NCBI RefSeq assembly: GCF_014201905.1
Contig: NZ_JACHFM010000002.1
Span: 1,240,001-1,304,000, forward strand
From: Amaricoccus macauensis
GTDB lineage: Bacteria > Pseudomonadota > Alphaproteobacteria > Rhodobacterales > Rhodobacteraceae
DNA length: 64,000 bases
Direction of reading: 5' to 3'
A program made the position numbers and the translations under genes. Shown here piece after piece: positions 1-8,006 of the stretch; position 1 is the stretch's first letter; each line of letters opens with the position of its first letter. The notes beneath the pieces are model-generated. The model saw nothing but the letters and a program-made list of their open reading frames with translations, was not told the origin of the DNA and ran no database searches.

Positions 1-596
1 AAATGCGCGAGGTTGTAGAGGTGGGCGATGTCGTAGCACTCGAACTCGAAGCGCGTGCCGTTGTCGTAGCACGTCGCAAGGATGTACTCGATGTCCTTGA
101 AGGAGTTGCGGAACACCAGATCCCGCGTGGCTTCGAGATGGGTCTTCTCCCACTCGAACTTGAAGCTCGGGTACTTCTCCAGCAGGGGATAGAGTCCGAA
201 GTTGATCGAGCCCATGTTGAGCGAGGCGACCTCGGGCCTGAACTCGGCCGCAGGGCGCACACGCTCCTCGACCTTCATGTAGGGGCTGCCGCCGGTGGTG
301 ATGTTGATGGCGGCGTTCGTCGCCTGCTTGATGCGCGGCAGGAAGCGGGCGAAGGCCTCCGGCGTCTGGTCGGGCTGGCCGGTCTCGGGATTGCGGGCGT
401 GCAGGTGCAGGATGGCCGCCCCCGCCTCGGCGGCGGCAATCGCCTCGGACGCGATCTGGTCCGGGGTGATCGGCAGGTAAGGCGACATGGTGGGCGTGTG
501 GATCGCCCCCGTGACCGCGCAGGTGATGATGACCTTGCGCTTGTCGGTGCTGCCGCTGCCCTTGCGGACGCTCGCATGCGGGGTCGTTTCGGTCAT
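1..596 (-). CDS. BKACE-family beta-keto acid cleavage enzyme (DUF849), C-terminus missing
   Basis: Reading leftward from an ATG at 596, the frame is open to the window edge, giving the first 198 residues of a protein usually about 300 long. The N-terminus contains KVIITCAVTGAIHTPTMSP and then AAILHLHAR, whose two histidines match the metal-binding HxH of the BKACE family. These enzymes use acetyl-CoA and a divalent metal to cleave beta-keto acids into acetoacetate and a CoA thioester. The start overlaps the stop of the preceding dehydrogenase gene by 4 bp (ATGA), so the two are translationally coupled. The dehydrogenase would supply the 3-keto acid that a BKACE cleaves. The exact substrate is not readable from the sequence. 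Confidence 0.88.
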   Translation of the reverse strand, partial: MTETTPHASVRKGSGSTDKRKVIITCAVTGAIHTPTMSPYLPITPDQIASEAIAAAEAGAAILHLHARNPETGQPDQTPEAFARFLPRIKQATNAAINITTGGSPYMKVEERVRPAAEFRPEVASLNMGSINFGLYPLLEKYPSFKFEWEKTHLEATRDLVFRNSFKDIEYILATCYDNGTRFEFECYDIAHLYNLAH

Positions 597-1540
597 TTGC
601 CGAACTCCTTGTCGGTTCTGCGCTTGTGGGCCGCGAGCGCCATCAGCCGGCGGTCACGCCAGACCTGACGCCCGCCGAGATCGGCCTCGGGAAGCCGGGC
701 GCGGCGGTCGGCCTCGACGCGGTCGAGCACCGGGCCGGCCCAGTCGGCGCGGTGCTGCATCTGGGGAAAGAGGTTGGAGTAAATCGACTGGTAGCGGATC
801 ACGTAGTCCCGCACCCCACCCGGCGCGTTGAGGTCGATGGTCTCGAATGGCCCCATGAACGACCAGCGCAGCGCCAGCCCCTCGCGGATGCCGATGTCCA
901 CGTCCTCGGCGGTGGCATAGCCCTCATCGACCAGGCGAAACGCCTCTTCGAGGAGCGCGCCCTGCATCCGGTTCATGATGAAGCCGTCGAGTTCGCGCTG
1001 CATGACGAGCGGCGCATGACCGGCGGCGACGAGGAACGCGCGGGTCCGCTCGACGACGGCAGGGTCGGTCCACGGCGCGGGGACGACTTCGGCGGCGGGG
1101 ATCAGGTACGGCGGGTTGATCGGATGGACGACGAGGCAGCGGGCGCGGCCGGGAAGCGCCTCGGTGAAGGCCGATGGCAGGATCGCGGAGGTCGAGCTGG
1201 CGAGCACCGCCTCGGGCGGCGCGAGAGCGTCAAGCTCAGCGAAGACCGCGCGCTTGATGTCGAGATTTTCCGGGGTGTTTTCCTGAACGTGGGCGACCCC
1301 TGCGAGGGCATCGCCGAGGTCCGCGACCGGGGTGATCCGGGCGAGAACGGTGGCGGGATCAGCGCCGTTCAGCAGGTCGTTGCCGGCAAGATCGCCCAGC
1401 ACGCCAGCGATGTAGCCGCGCGCGGCGGGTGCCGCCTCGGGCTCGCGGTCCCAGAGGGCGACATCGTGGCCGGCGCGGGCAAAGGAGATCGCCCAGGCGC
1501 GGCCGATGAAGCCGGAGCCGATGATTGCCGTCCTTGCCAT
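593..1540 (-). CDS. 3-hydroxyacid dehydrogenase, lambda-crystallin / L-gulonate 3-dehydrogenase type
   Basis: 315-residue NAD-dependent dehydrogenase of the 3-hydroxyacyl-CoA dehydrogenase superfamily. The Rossmann motif GSGFIGRAW is at residues 7-15. Segments HVQENTPENLDIK, SSTSAILPS, HPINPPYLIP and the C-terminal GPFETIDLN closely follow lambda-crystallin/L-gulonate 3-dehydrogenase rather than fatty-acid enzymes. The expected reaction oxidises the C3 hydroxyl of a free hydroxy acid, probably a sugar acid, to a 3-keto acid. The ATG at 1540 is chosen because the protein then starts directly at MARTAIIGSG, and it overlaps the upstream SDR stop by one base (TGATG). L-carnitine dehydrogenase is a related alternative, made less likely by the sugar-type transporter. 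Confidence 0.87.
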   Translation of the reverse strand: MARTAIIGSGFIGRAWAISFARAGHDVALWDREPEAAPAARGYIAGVLGDLAGNDLLNGADPATVLARITPVADLGDALAGVAHVQENTPENLDIKRAVFAELDALAPPEAVLASSTSAILPSAFTEALPGRARCLVVHPINPPYLIPAAEVVPAPWTDPAVVERTRAFLVAAGHAPLVMQRELDGFIMNRMQGALLEEAFRLVDEGYATAEDVDIGIREGLALRWSFMGPFETIDLNAPGGVRDYVIRYQSIYSNLFPQMQHRADWAGPVLDRVEADRRARLPEADLGGRQVWRDRRLMALAAHKRRTDKEFGK

Positions 1541-2340
1541 CAGAGGGACTCCACGTTGCCGTCGACGCCGAGCGACTGGCCGGAGACGTTCGCGCCCGCG
1601 TCGGAGAGCAGGAAGGCGACCATCGAGGCCACGTCCCACGGGCTCGTCATGCGGCGGAGCGAGATGTTGGCGAGGTAGCGGGTCTTCATCTCGTCGTGGC
1701 TGACGCCGACCTGCTTCGCGCGGTTGGCGATGACGCTCTCCATGCGCGGGCCTTCGATGATGCCGGGCAGGATGGCGTTGACCCGGATGCCGGACGGCCC
1801 GAGTTCCTTGGCGAGCGACTGGGTGAAGCCGATGATCCCCCATTTCGCCGCGGAATAGGGCGTGCGGAAGGCGTAGCCGAAGCGGCCGGCGGCAGAGGAC
1901 ATCGAGACGATCGAGCCGCCGCCGGCCGCCTTCATCAGCGGCACGGCGCGGCGGGCGCAAAGGAACTGCCCGGTGAGGCAGATGTCGATGCAGCGGCGCC
2001 AATCCTCGACGGCGATCTCGTCGACGCCGCCGGTGGGGCCAGCGATGCCGGCGTTGTTGATGAGCGCATCGAGCCCGCCGAGGGTTTCCGCCGTCTCGGC
2101 GAAGAGCGCGTCCACGTCGGCCTCGGAGGAGACGTCGGCGCGGATCGCGGCCGCGACCTTCGGGCGGACGGCGTCGAGGGCGGCCTCGGAGACGTCACAG
2201 ACCGCGACGCGGGCGCCCAGCGCGGTGAGCGTCTCGGTGATGCAGAGGCCGATGCCGCCGGCGCCGGCGGTGACCAGCACCCGCTGGCCGTCGAGGCCGC
2301 GCAGGAAGTCGGCGGGTGATGTGGGGGCGCGGTTGCTCAT
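1540..2340 (-). CDS. SDR-family NAD(P)-dependent oxidoreductase
   Basis: 266-residue classical short-chain dehydrogenase. The cofactor-binding TAGAGGIG motif lies near residues 24-31, the NNAG motif near 90, and the catalytic Ser and Tyr-x3-Lys (MSSAAG followed by YSAAK) near 145-165. The C-terminal LGVDGN segment is typical of sugar or polyol dehydrogenases. It lies 12 bp downstream of the permease gene and overlaps the 3-hydroxyacid dehydrogenase gene, so it probably performs the first oxidation of the imported compound. Substrate is unknown. Confidence 0.88.
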   Translation of the reverse strand: MSNRAPTSPADFLRGLDGQRVLVTAGAGGIGLCITETLTALGARVAVCDVSEAALDAVRPKVAAAIRADVSSEADVDALFAETAETLGGLDALINNAGIAGPTGGVDEIAVEDWRRCIDICLTGQFLCARRAVPLMKAAGGGSIVSMSSAAGRFGYAFRTPYSAAKWGIIGFTQSLAKELGPSGIRVNAILPGIIEGPRMESVIANRAKQVGVSHDEMKTRYLANISLRRMTSPWDVASMVAFLLSDAGANVSGQSLGVDGNVESL

Positions 2341-2352
2341 CGCGGGTTCTCC

Positions 2353-4413
2353 TTAATGCGATCGCTTCTCGCGGAGGGCGAGGACCGCGCCGAGGATGAC
2401 GAGGCCGTAGACGATGGCGCGGGTGGCGTACGGCAGCGTGGTGCCGGCGAGCAGCATCTGCAACGCGGTCAGAAGCAGCACGCCGCCGAGCATCCCGAGA
2501 TAGTGGCCCCGGCCGCCGGTGATGAGTGTGCCGCCGACCACGACGACGGCGATCGAGGGCAGGAGGTAGTCGTCTCCCATGCCGAGGCTCGCCTGACCGG
2601 AGAAGCCGGTGAGCATCACGCCGACGAGGGCGGCGCAGACGGCGGAGAGCACGTAGACGAGGATCAGCGTGCGCTCGACCGGGATGCCGGAGATGCGCGC
2701 CGCGCGCAGGCCGTTGCCGATGCCGTAGACGCGGCGCCCGAAGGGCGTGCGGCCGAGGAGCGTGGTGGCGAGGACGATGAAGAGCGCGAGGGCGAGGACC
2801 ACTGGCGTCAGCCCGAGGAGCTTGCCGGTCATCAGCCAGCGCAGCATCGGCGAGGAGAAGCCGGCGGGCGTGCCCTGCGAGTAGAGGAGCGCCACGCCCT
2901 GCAGGACGCCGTTGGTGGCGAGCGTCATGACGATGGGCGAGACCCCGAGCCAGACGATGCCGATGCCGTTCGCAAGCCCGATGATGACGGCGAGAATGAG
3001 GACGAAGGGGAGCGCGTAGAGGAGTGCCGCGTCCGAGCCGTTGACGATGCCGGCGAGCAGGATGCCGGAGAGGCCGATGGTCCAGGGGACCGAAAGATCG
3101 AGGCCGCCGGTCAGGATGACCGCCCCCTGCCCGAGGGCGAGGACGGCGAGGAAGGACGAGAGCACGAGGAGCGCGTTCCAGTAGTTCCAGCTGAAGACGG
3201 CGGCGCCGAGCCAGGCTTGCGTCACGGCGACGACGAGGATCAGGCAGACGTAGGCCGGAATGGCGAAGCGCAGGGTCTCGGCGTGACGGCTGAGGTAGGA
3301 GGGCAGCGTCGCCGTGCGGGCGGAGCCGGCGGGCAGGCGAAGCCGGCGGTCGGTGGCGGGCAGTGCGGAGGGCAGCGTGCCGGCGGCGCGGGCGCTGGCC
3401 CAGCTCCTGAGCGCGCGCAGGTGGGTGGCGAGTGGCGCGTCCCGGCTGAGCGAGCCCGCGAGGACCGCCAGCATCAGGATCGTGCCCTCGGCGATGGTGG
3501 AGTAGTAGGCGGAGACGTTGAGCACGAGCAGGATGTTCACGACCATCATCAGCACGTAGGCGCCGAAGACGGTGCCGAGCGGGCCGCCCTGCCCGCCCCC
3601 GAGCCTCGTGCCGCCAACCACGACAGCGGCGAAGAGCGACAGCAGCAGCGGGTTGCCGACCAGCGGGTCGCCGCTGCCGGTCTGGGCGCTGATGAAGACC
3701 CCCGCGAGCCCGTAGCAGCCGCCGGCGATGACGTAGGTGAGAAAGCGCGTGAGCGTGACGTTGAGGCCCTGCGCGGCAGCGGCCTCGGGATCGCTTCCGG
3801 TGGCGTAGAGCGCGGTGCCGAAGCGGGTGCCCTTGAGCCAGGCCCAGAGCAGCAGCACGACGCCGATGACGACGACGGGCATTGGCAGCCAGCCGGGGAC
3901 GGCGTCGCCGAGGTAGAAGGCGCCCAGGGAGGGCGAGATCATGCCGCCGGGCTTCTCCATCACGAGCAGCGTGACGCCTTGCAGGATGAACATCGTCGAG
4001 AGGGTGACGACGATCGGCTGGAGCCGCAGCACGGCGATGAAGAAGCCGTTGAAGGCGCCGACCGCGCAGCCGATGGCGATGCCGGCGAGGGTCCAGAGCG
4101 GGACGCTCGCGTCCATCGCCATCGGGTCCATGTGCGAGGCGAGGGTGGCGTTGACGAGGCTGATCACCGCGCCGGCCGAGAGATCGAAGCCGCCGGAGAG
4201 GATGACGAGCGTCTGGCCGATGGCGGCGAGGGCCAGCGTGGCGCCGCCCGAGGCGAGGAAGGAGACGTCGAAGTAGGTGAGCGGGCCGGCACCCACCCAG
4301 TCGACGAGGCCAAGGAGCAGCAGGAAGACCGCGCCGGCGATGATCGCGCCCCGGCTGCGGCCGAGGTGGCGGCGCCAGCCGGGGCGCGTCGGGATGCTCG
4401 CCGGTACGGTCAT
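2353..4413 (-). CDS. Fused double ribose-type ABC permease (RbsC-RbsC)
   Basis: 686 residues, about twice a normal RbsC permease. Residues roughly 25-325 and 370-680 are each a complete permease of the BPD_transp_2 family with about 8-10 hydrophobic segments. Both halves carry the family's motifs: FDLSAGAVISLVNATLA in the first and LDLSVPWTIGLSGILLA in the second, plus VVVGGT in each. A hydrophilic linker (about 335-370) joins them. The two membrane subunits normally supplied as separate copies are thus one polypeptide. The start overlaps the ATPase stop by 4 bp (ATGA). Fused tandem permeases are known in this transporter class but are uncommon. Confidence 0.9.
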   Translation of the reverse strand: MTVPASIPTRPGWRRHLGRSRGAIIAGAVFLLLLGLVDWVGAGPLTYFDVSFLASGGATLALAAIGQTLVILSGGFDLSAGAVISLVNATLASHMDPMAMDASVPLWTLAGIAIGCAVGAFNGFFIAVLRLQPIVVTLSTMFILQGVTLLVMEKPGGMISPSLGAFYLGDAVPGWLPMPVVVIGVVLLLWAWLKGTRFGTALYATGSDPEAAAAQGLNVTLTRFLTYVIAGGCYGLAGVFISAQTGSGDPLVGNPLLLSLFAAVVVGGTRLGGGQGGPLGTVFGAYVLMMVVNILLVLNVSAYYSTIAEGTILMLAVLAGSLSRDAPLATHLRALRSWASARAAGTLPSALPATDRRLRLPAGSARTATLPSYLSRHAETLRFAIPAYVCLILVVAVTQAWLGAAVFSWNYWNALLVLSSFLAVLALGQGAVILTGGLDLSVPWTIGLSGILLAGIVNGSDAALLYALPFVLILAVIIGLANGIGIVWLGVSPIVMTLATNGVLQGVALLYSQGTPAGFSSPMLRWLMTGKLLGLTPVVLALALFIVLATTLLGRTPFGRRVYGIGNGLRAARISGIPVERTLILVYVLSAVCAALVGVMLTGFSGQASLGMGDDYLLPSIAVVVVGGTLITGGRGHYLGMLGGVLLLTALQMLLAGTTLPYATRAIVYGLVILGAVLALREKRSH

Positions 4414-5924
4414 GCGGCCTCCGACTGGCCGAGGGCGGGGCGCATGATGGCGGGCTCGGTGATCGCGTCGCCCGCGAGCTCGGCGGCGATGCGGCCGTCG
4501 TAGAGCACGAGGACACGGTCGGCGAGGTGGACAAGCTCCGGGATCTCGGTCGAGTGGAAGAGGATCGAGCCGCCGGCGGCCACATACTCGCGCATCATCC
4601 GGTAGAGTTCGTGCTTGGTGCCGACGTCGATGCCGCGGGTCGGGTCGAAGAGGAGGAGAATCCGGCTCTCGGCGACCAGCCAGCGCGAGATGGCGATCTT
4701 CTGCTGATTGCCACCGGAGAAGGCGCCGGCGCGGGTCCAGAGCGCGCGCCGGTCGACCTCGACGCTGTCGAAGGCGGCGCCGACGGCGGTGGCCTCGGCT
4801 TCGGCGTCGATCAGGCCGCCGCGGGTAAAGCGCGAGACCACCGGAATCGAGGCGTTGGTGCGCCCGGAGAGCTTGAGGAACAGCCCCTCGGTCTTGCGGT
4901 CTTCCGGCACGAGGCCGATGGCGACGTTCGGGCGGATGGCGTCGGCGGGCGAGCCGAGACGGACCGGGTGGCCATCGACGAGAACGCCGCCCGCGTCGAT
5001 CTCGGCCATGCCGAAGCAGGCGAGAAAGAGGTCCTGCTGGCCCATACCCTGAAGGCCGGCGATCCCGAGGATCTCGCCTTGCCTGAGGTCGAGGGAGACG
5101 CCCGCGAGCCTCGAGCCGGCCTTGAGGTCGCGCACGCCGAGGACGGGGGCGCCGAGGGTGGCAGCGTCGGGACGCGGCGGGTAGGTCTGTTCCAGAGAGC
5201 GGCCGATGATCTTCTCGATCACCTCGGCGTCGGTGATGCCGGCGACCGGCCCCGAGACGATGTGCCGGCCGTTCCTGAGGATGGTGAGCGAGTCGCAGAA
5301 GGCGCGGACCTCGCGCATCCGGTGGGTGATGAAGACGACCGTGGTGCCCTTTGCCTTCTCGGCGGCGATGATCTCGCCAAGCCAGTCGATGTCACGCCCG
5401 GCGAGGGTCGAGGTCGGCTCGTCGAGAAGCAGAACCCGGGGCTTGCGCCAGAGGGCGCGGGCGATCTCGACCTTCTGGCGCACCGAGAGTTCGAGCTCGG
5501 AGACGTCGGCGTCGAGGTCGATGGCAAAGCCCAGCGAGTCGAGATGCCGGGTGACGGCCGCACGGGCGGCGGCGCGGCGGATGAGGCCGGTCGGCCCCTG
5601 CGGCGCATAGGGCAGAAGGATGTTGTCGAGCACGGTAAGGTCACGGACCAGCGTCATTTCCTGAAATGCGGTCTGCACGCCCAGCGCGTGGGCGGCGCGC
5701 GGCGAGAGCGATCCGTGCGGCACGCCGTGGATGCGGATCATGCCCTCGGTGGGGCGCAGCAGCCCGGCGAGCAGCTTGACGGCGGTCGACTTGCCGGCGC
5801 CGTTCTCGCCGAGAAGCGCATGGACGCTGCCATCGGGGATCTCGAAGGAAACGCCGTCGAGGGCGACGGTGGCGCCAAAAGCCTTGCGGATGCCGTCGAA
5901 GGCGACGGCAGGAGCGGAAGACAT
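4410..5924 (-). CDS. RbsA-like double ATPase of sugar-type ABC importer
   Basis: 504 residues with two ABC ATPase domains, as in RbsA. Domain 1 has Walker A GENGAGKS (38-45), signature ELSVRQKVEIARAL and Walker B LLLDEPTSTL. Domain 2 lacks a normal Walker A (GLQGMGQQD), which is usual for RbsA, keeps SGGNQQK, and reads LLLFDPTRGID at Walker B. There the usual Asp-Glu pair is replaced by Phe-Asp, so site 2 probably cannot hydrolyse ATP normally. It energises the fused permease encoded immediately downstream. Cargo is inferred to be a sugar, polyol or sugar acid. Confidence 0.92.
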   Translation of the reverse strand: MSSAPAVAFDGIRKAFGATVALDGVSFEIPDGSVHALLGENGAGKSTAVKLLAGLLRPTEGMIRIHGVPHGSLSPRAAHALGVQTAFQEMTLVRDLTVLDNILLPYAPQGPTGLIRRAAARAAVTRHLDSLGFAIDLDADVSELELSVRQKVEIARALWRKPRVLLLDEPTSTLAGRDIDWLGEIIAAEKAKGTTVVFITHRMREVRAFCDSLTILRNGRHIVSGPVAGITDAEVIEKIIGRSLEQTYPPRPDAATLGAPVLGVRDLKAGSRLAGVSLDLRQGEILGIAGLQGMGQQDLFLACFGMAEIDAGGVLVDGHPVRLGSPADAIRPNVAIGLVPEDRKTEGLFLKLSGRTNASIPVVSRFTRGGLIDAEAEATAVGAAFDSVEVDRRALWTRAGAFSGGNQQKIAISRWLVAESRILLLFDPTRGIDVGTKHELYRMMREYVAAGGSILFHSTEIPELVHLADRVLVLYDGRIAAELAGDAITEPAIMRPALGQSEAA

Positions 5925-5947
5925 GGGGACCGGGCTCCGTGTCAGAC

Positions 5948-5975
5948 GTCCGCGCCCCCCGTGCAGGGCGCGGAC
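5948..5975 (-). terminator. Hairpin between binding-protein and ATPase genes
   Basis: Perfect 10-bp inverted repeat GTCCGCGCCC / GGGCGCGGAC with an 8-base loop, in the 64-bp gap after the binding-protein stop. No U-run follows. It probably stabilises the upstream mRNA 3' end or partly terminates, allowing more binding protein than ATPase or permease, a common arrangement in importer operons. Confidence 0.5.
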
Positions 5976-5988
5976 CGGGGACGGGACC

Positions 5989-7107
5989 TCAGCCTTCCGG
6001 CTGACCGACGAGGGCGGCGTTCAGACCGATCTCCGGGGTGGCCGCGGAGAAGATCGAGGCGAACCAGCCGGGGTTTGAAACCAGCGAAGGCTGAAACACG
6101 TTGCAGCCGGCCTTCATCTCTTCCCAGGTGCCTTCCTGGCAGAGCTTGACCGTGTCGTTGGTGACGACCGGCAGCGGCAGGATGGTGGTCTTGGGTACCT
6201 CCTTGCCTTCGAGCACCTCGACGGCGAGCTTGAGCGCGAGCCCGCCGGAATAGGGCGGCGAGGCGTAGGAGATGCGCGGGGCGCCGAGCGGCGCGTAAGG
6301 GATCGCCGCGCCCTCGACCTCGGTGCCGACCGGCAGCATCTGGATGCGGCCGCCGTTCGCCCCCTCCCCGGCACAGGGCAGGAGTTGCTCGGGCGTCTTG
6401 CCGGCTTCGAGCTGCATGGCGTTGGCGGTGAAGCAGCCGGCCTGCATCCAGAGGCCGTCGATCTCGTCCCAGTTCCGCGTCGCCGTGATCTTCGCAAGCT
6501 CGGTGCGGGCGACCGCCTGGCTCCACATGCCGACTGCCTCGGCGACGATGTGGATGTCGGGATGTTTCGCGAAGACTTCCTTCGCGGCCTTCGTCCTCAG
6601 GTCATCGACCGACGTGCCGGGGACGCCGGTCACCGCCACGATGTCGCCCTTGCCGCCGAGCTTCTCCACGAGCCATTCGGCGGTGACGCGGCCCGCCTCC
6701 TCCTGATCGATATGGACGTTGTAGGCGCAGGGCTCGGTGATCTCGGCATCGTAGGCGAAGACCACCACGCCCTTGTCGCAGGCGTTCTTCACCACCTGAT
6801 TGAGCGCGGTGGGCGAGATCGGGAAGACGACGATGGCGTTCGCCCCGCTCTGCACCATGGCGTTGATCTGCTGGATCTGGCGCTGGGCGTTCGGGCCGGA
6901 GACCTGCACCTGCAGGTCGACCTTGTCGGCCAGTGACGGGTGCGCCGCCATTGCCTTGACCATATTGGCGGCCTCGGCCTGCCAGTCATTGCCGATGTAG
7001 CTCATGCTCAGGAAGATCTTGTGCTTCTCCTGAGCCTCCGCCGCACCGCTCAAGAGCAGTGCGCCCGCCGCGGCACCCGCCAGCAGCGACCTGACCGAAA
7101 GGGTCAT
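5989..7107 (-). CDS. Periplasmic sugar-type ABC substrate-binding protein
   Basis: 372-residue protein with a Sec signal peptide (MTLSVRSLLAGAAAGALLLS, cleavage after GAAEA). The mature part has the periplasmic-binding-protein 4 pattern: KIFLSMSYIGNDWQ near the start, NAIVVFPISPTALNQV, then GVVVFAYDAEI. The ATG at 7107 is preferred because GGGGAGG lies 9 bases upstream; an in-frame ATG nine bases earlier would abut that site. It is the first gene of the minus-strand operon and would deliver the compound to the fused permease and RbsA-like ATPase. The ligand cannot be deduced, but the enzymes downstream suggest a sugar or sugar acid. Confidence 0.9.
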   Translation of the reverse strand: MTLSVRSLLAGAAAGALLLSGAAEAQEKHKIFLSMSYIGNDWQAEAANMVKAMAAHPSLADKVDLQVQVSGPNAQRQIQQINAMVQSGANAIVVFPISPTALNQVVKNACDKGVVVFAYDAEITEPCAYNVHIDQEEAGRVTAEWLVEKLGGKGDIVAVTGVPGTSVDDLRTKAAKEVFAKHPDIHIVAEAVGMWSQAVARTELAKITATRNWDEIDGLWMQAGCFTANAMQLEAGKTPEQLLPCAGEGANGGRIQMLPVGTEVEGAAIPYAPLGAPRISYASPPYSGGLALKLAVEVLEGKEVPKTTILPLPVVTNDTVKLCQEGTWEEMKAGCNVFQPSLVSNPGWFASIFSAATPEIGLNAALVGQPEG

Positions 7108-7184
7108 CGCATCCATCCTCCCCAAGGCGGGCCGTTCTGGCCCTTCGTCGAGTTGTTCCCGACGAATCGTGAGGGTATAGATAT

Positions 7185-7199
7185 TTGATCATGGATCAA
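7185..7199. promoter_or_regulatory. Palindromic operator candidate for the adjacent GntR regulator
   Basis: Perfect inverted repeat TTGATC-ATG-GATCAA in the 136-bp divergent gap between the binding-protein gene and the GntR gene. The arm length and short spacer fit dimeric FadR/FCD-type GntR operators, and the flanks are A+T-rich for this genome. The location would allow control of both directions. Function is inferred from symmetry and position. Confidence 0.55.
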
Positions 7200-7243
7200 T
7201 ACGCTTCAGGGGCGCAGGCCCGGGCGCAGGAGACCACGCGCAA

Positions 7244-7924
7244 ATGACCACCAATCCAGGCGTCGCCTCTTCGGCTCGGATCACTCCGCTGACGCGCGAC
7301 ACCCTGCAGGAACAGGTCTACCGGCAGATGTGTGACCTGATCCTCGACGGCCGTCTGGCGCCCGGCGAGACGATCACGGTTCAGGGGCTGGCGGATGCGT
7401 TCGGGGTCAGTCCGATGCCGGTTCGCGAGGCGCTGAAGCGGCTGACCGCCGCCGACGCGCTGGCGGTCGTTTCAGGCCGGTCAGTGGGGGTTGCGCCACT
7501 CAGTCGCGAGCGGCTGACCGACCTGCGCAATGTCCGGCTGGAGATCGAACCGATCGCCGCCGGCTGGGGCGTGGCCCGCGCCAGTGCGGCGGATATCGCC
7601 GCCGGCCAGCAACATCTCGCCGAGGTCGAAGCGGCGGAGGCAGCGGGGGACCGCCGGCGCTATCTGCGCGGAAACCACGCGCTGCACTTCACCATCTATC
7701 GCGCGTCGGGGTCGGCGATCCTGATGCGGATCATCGAGGATCTGTGGCTGCAGATCAGCCCGTACTTCCATAAGCTGGGCGAGAACTATCCCGAGGCGAA
7801 CACGCACCACCGCGAAATGATCGAGGCGTTCAGCGCCCGTGACGAAGCGGCGGTGCGCCGGGCGCTCTGCGCCGACATCGAAGCCGCCTACGAGTGCCTG
7901 ATGGAGCAGCTCGTCGACCGGTAG
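7244..7924 (+). CDS. GntR-family transcriptional regulator (FCD type)
   Basis: 226 residues. An N-terminal winged helix-turn-helix (about 20-85) contains VYRQMCDLILDGRLAPGE and FGVSPMPVREALKRL, the hallmark GntR motifs. It is followed by a helical FCD ligand domain (about 95-220) with conserved His and Asp/Glu residues (HALHFTIYRASGS, HHREMIEAF). It is divergent from the sugar-acid operon, so it is probably the local repressor that releases DNA on binding the substrate or a pathway intermediate. The ATG at 7244 has GGAG about 12 bases upstream. Confidence 0.9.
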   Translation: MTTNPGVASSARITPLTRDTLQEQVYRQMCDLILDGRLAPGETITVQGLADAFGVSPMPVREALKRLTAADALAVVSGRSVGVAPLSRERLTDLRNVRLEIEPIAAGWGVARASAADIAAGQQHLAEVEAAEAAGDRRRYLRGNHALHFTIYRASGSAILMRIIEDLWLQISPYFHKLGENYPEANTHHREMIEAFSARDEAAVRRALCADIEAAYECLMEQLVDR

Positions 7925-8006
7925 GGTGACGCGACCGCCACGCGGCGCGCGGCTCCGTGGAGCCGTCCGCCGCGAACAGCCGCGTCTCGCTTGCTTGCGG
8001 ACACGC

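Noticed and set aside
1-1540. Carnitine degradation by L-carnitine dehydrogenase and BKACE
   Set aside because: The dehydrogenase matches lambda-crystallin/L-gulonate 3-dehydrogenase segments better, no carnitine thioesterase gene is seen, and the importer is of the ribose type.
2356-4503. Long plus-strand frame antisense to the fused permease
   Set aside because: Shadow of the strongly biased codon use on the minus strand; the translation is a charged Glu/Asp/Arg/Gly polymer without membrane or domain pattern.
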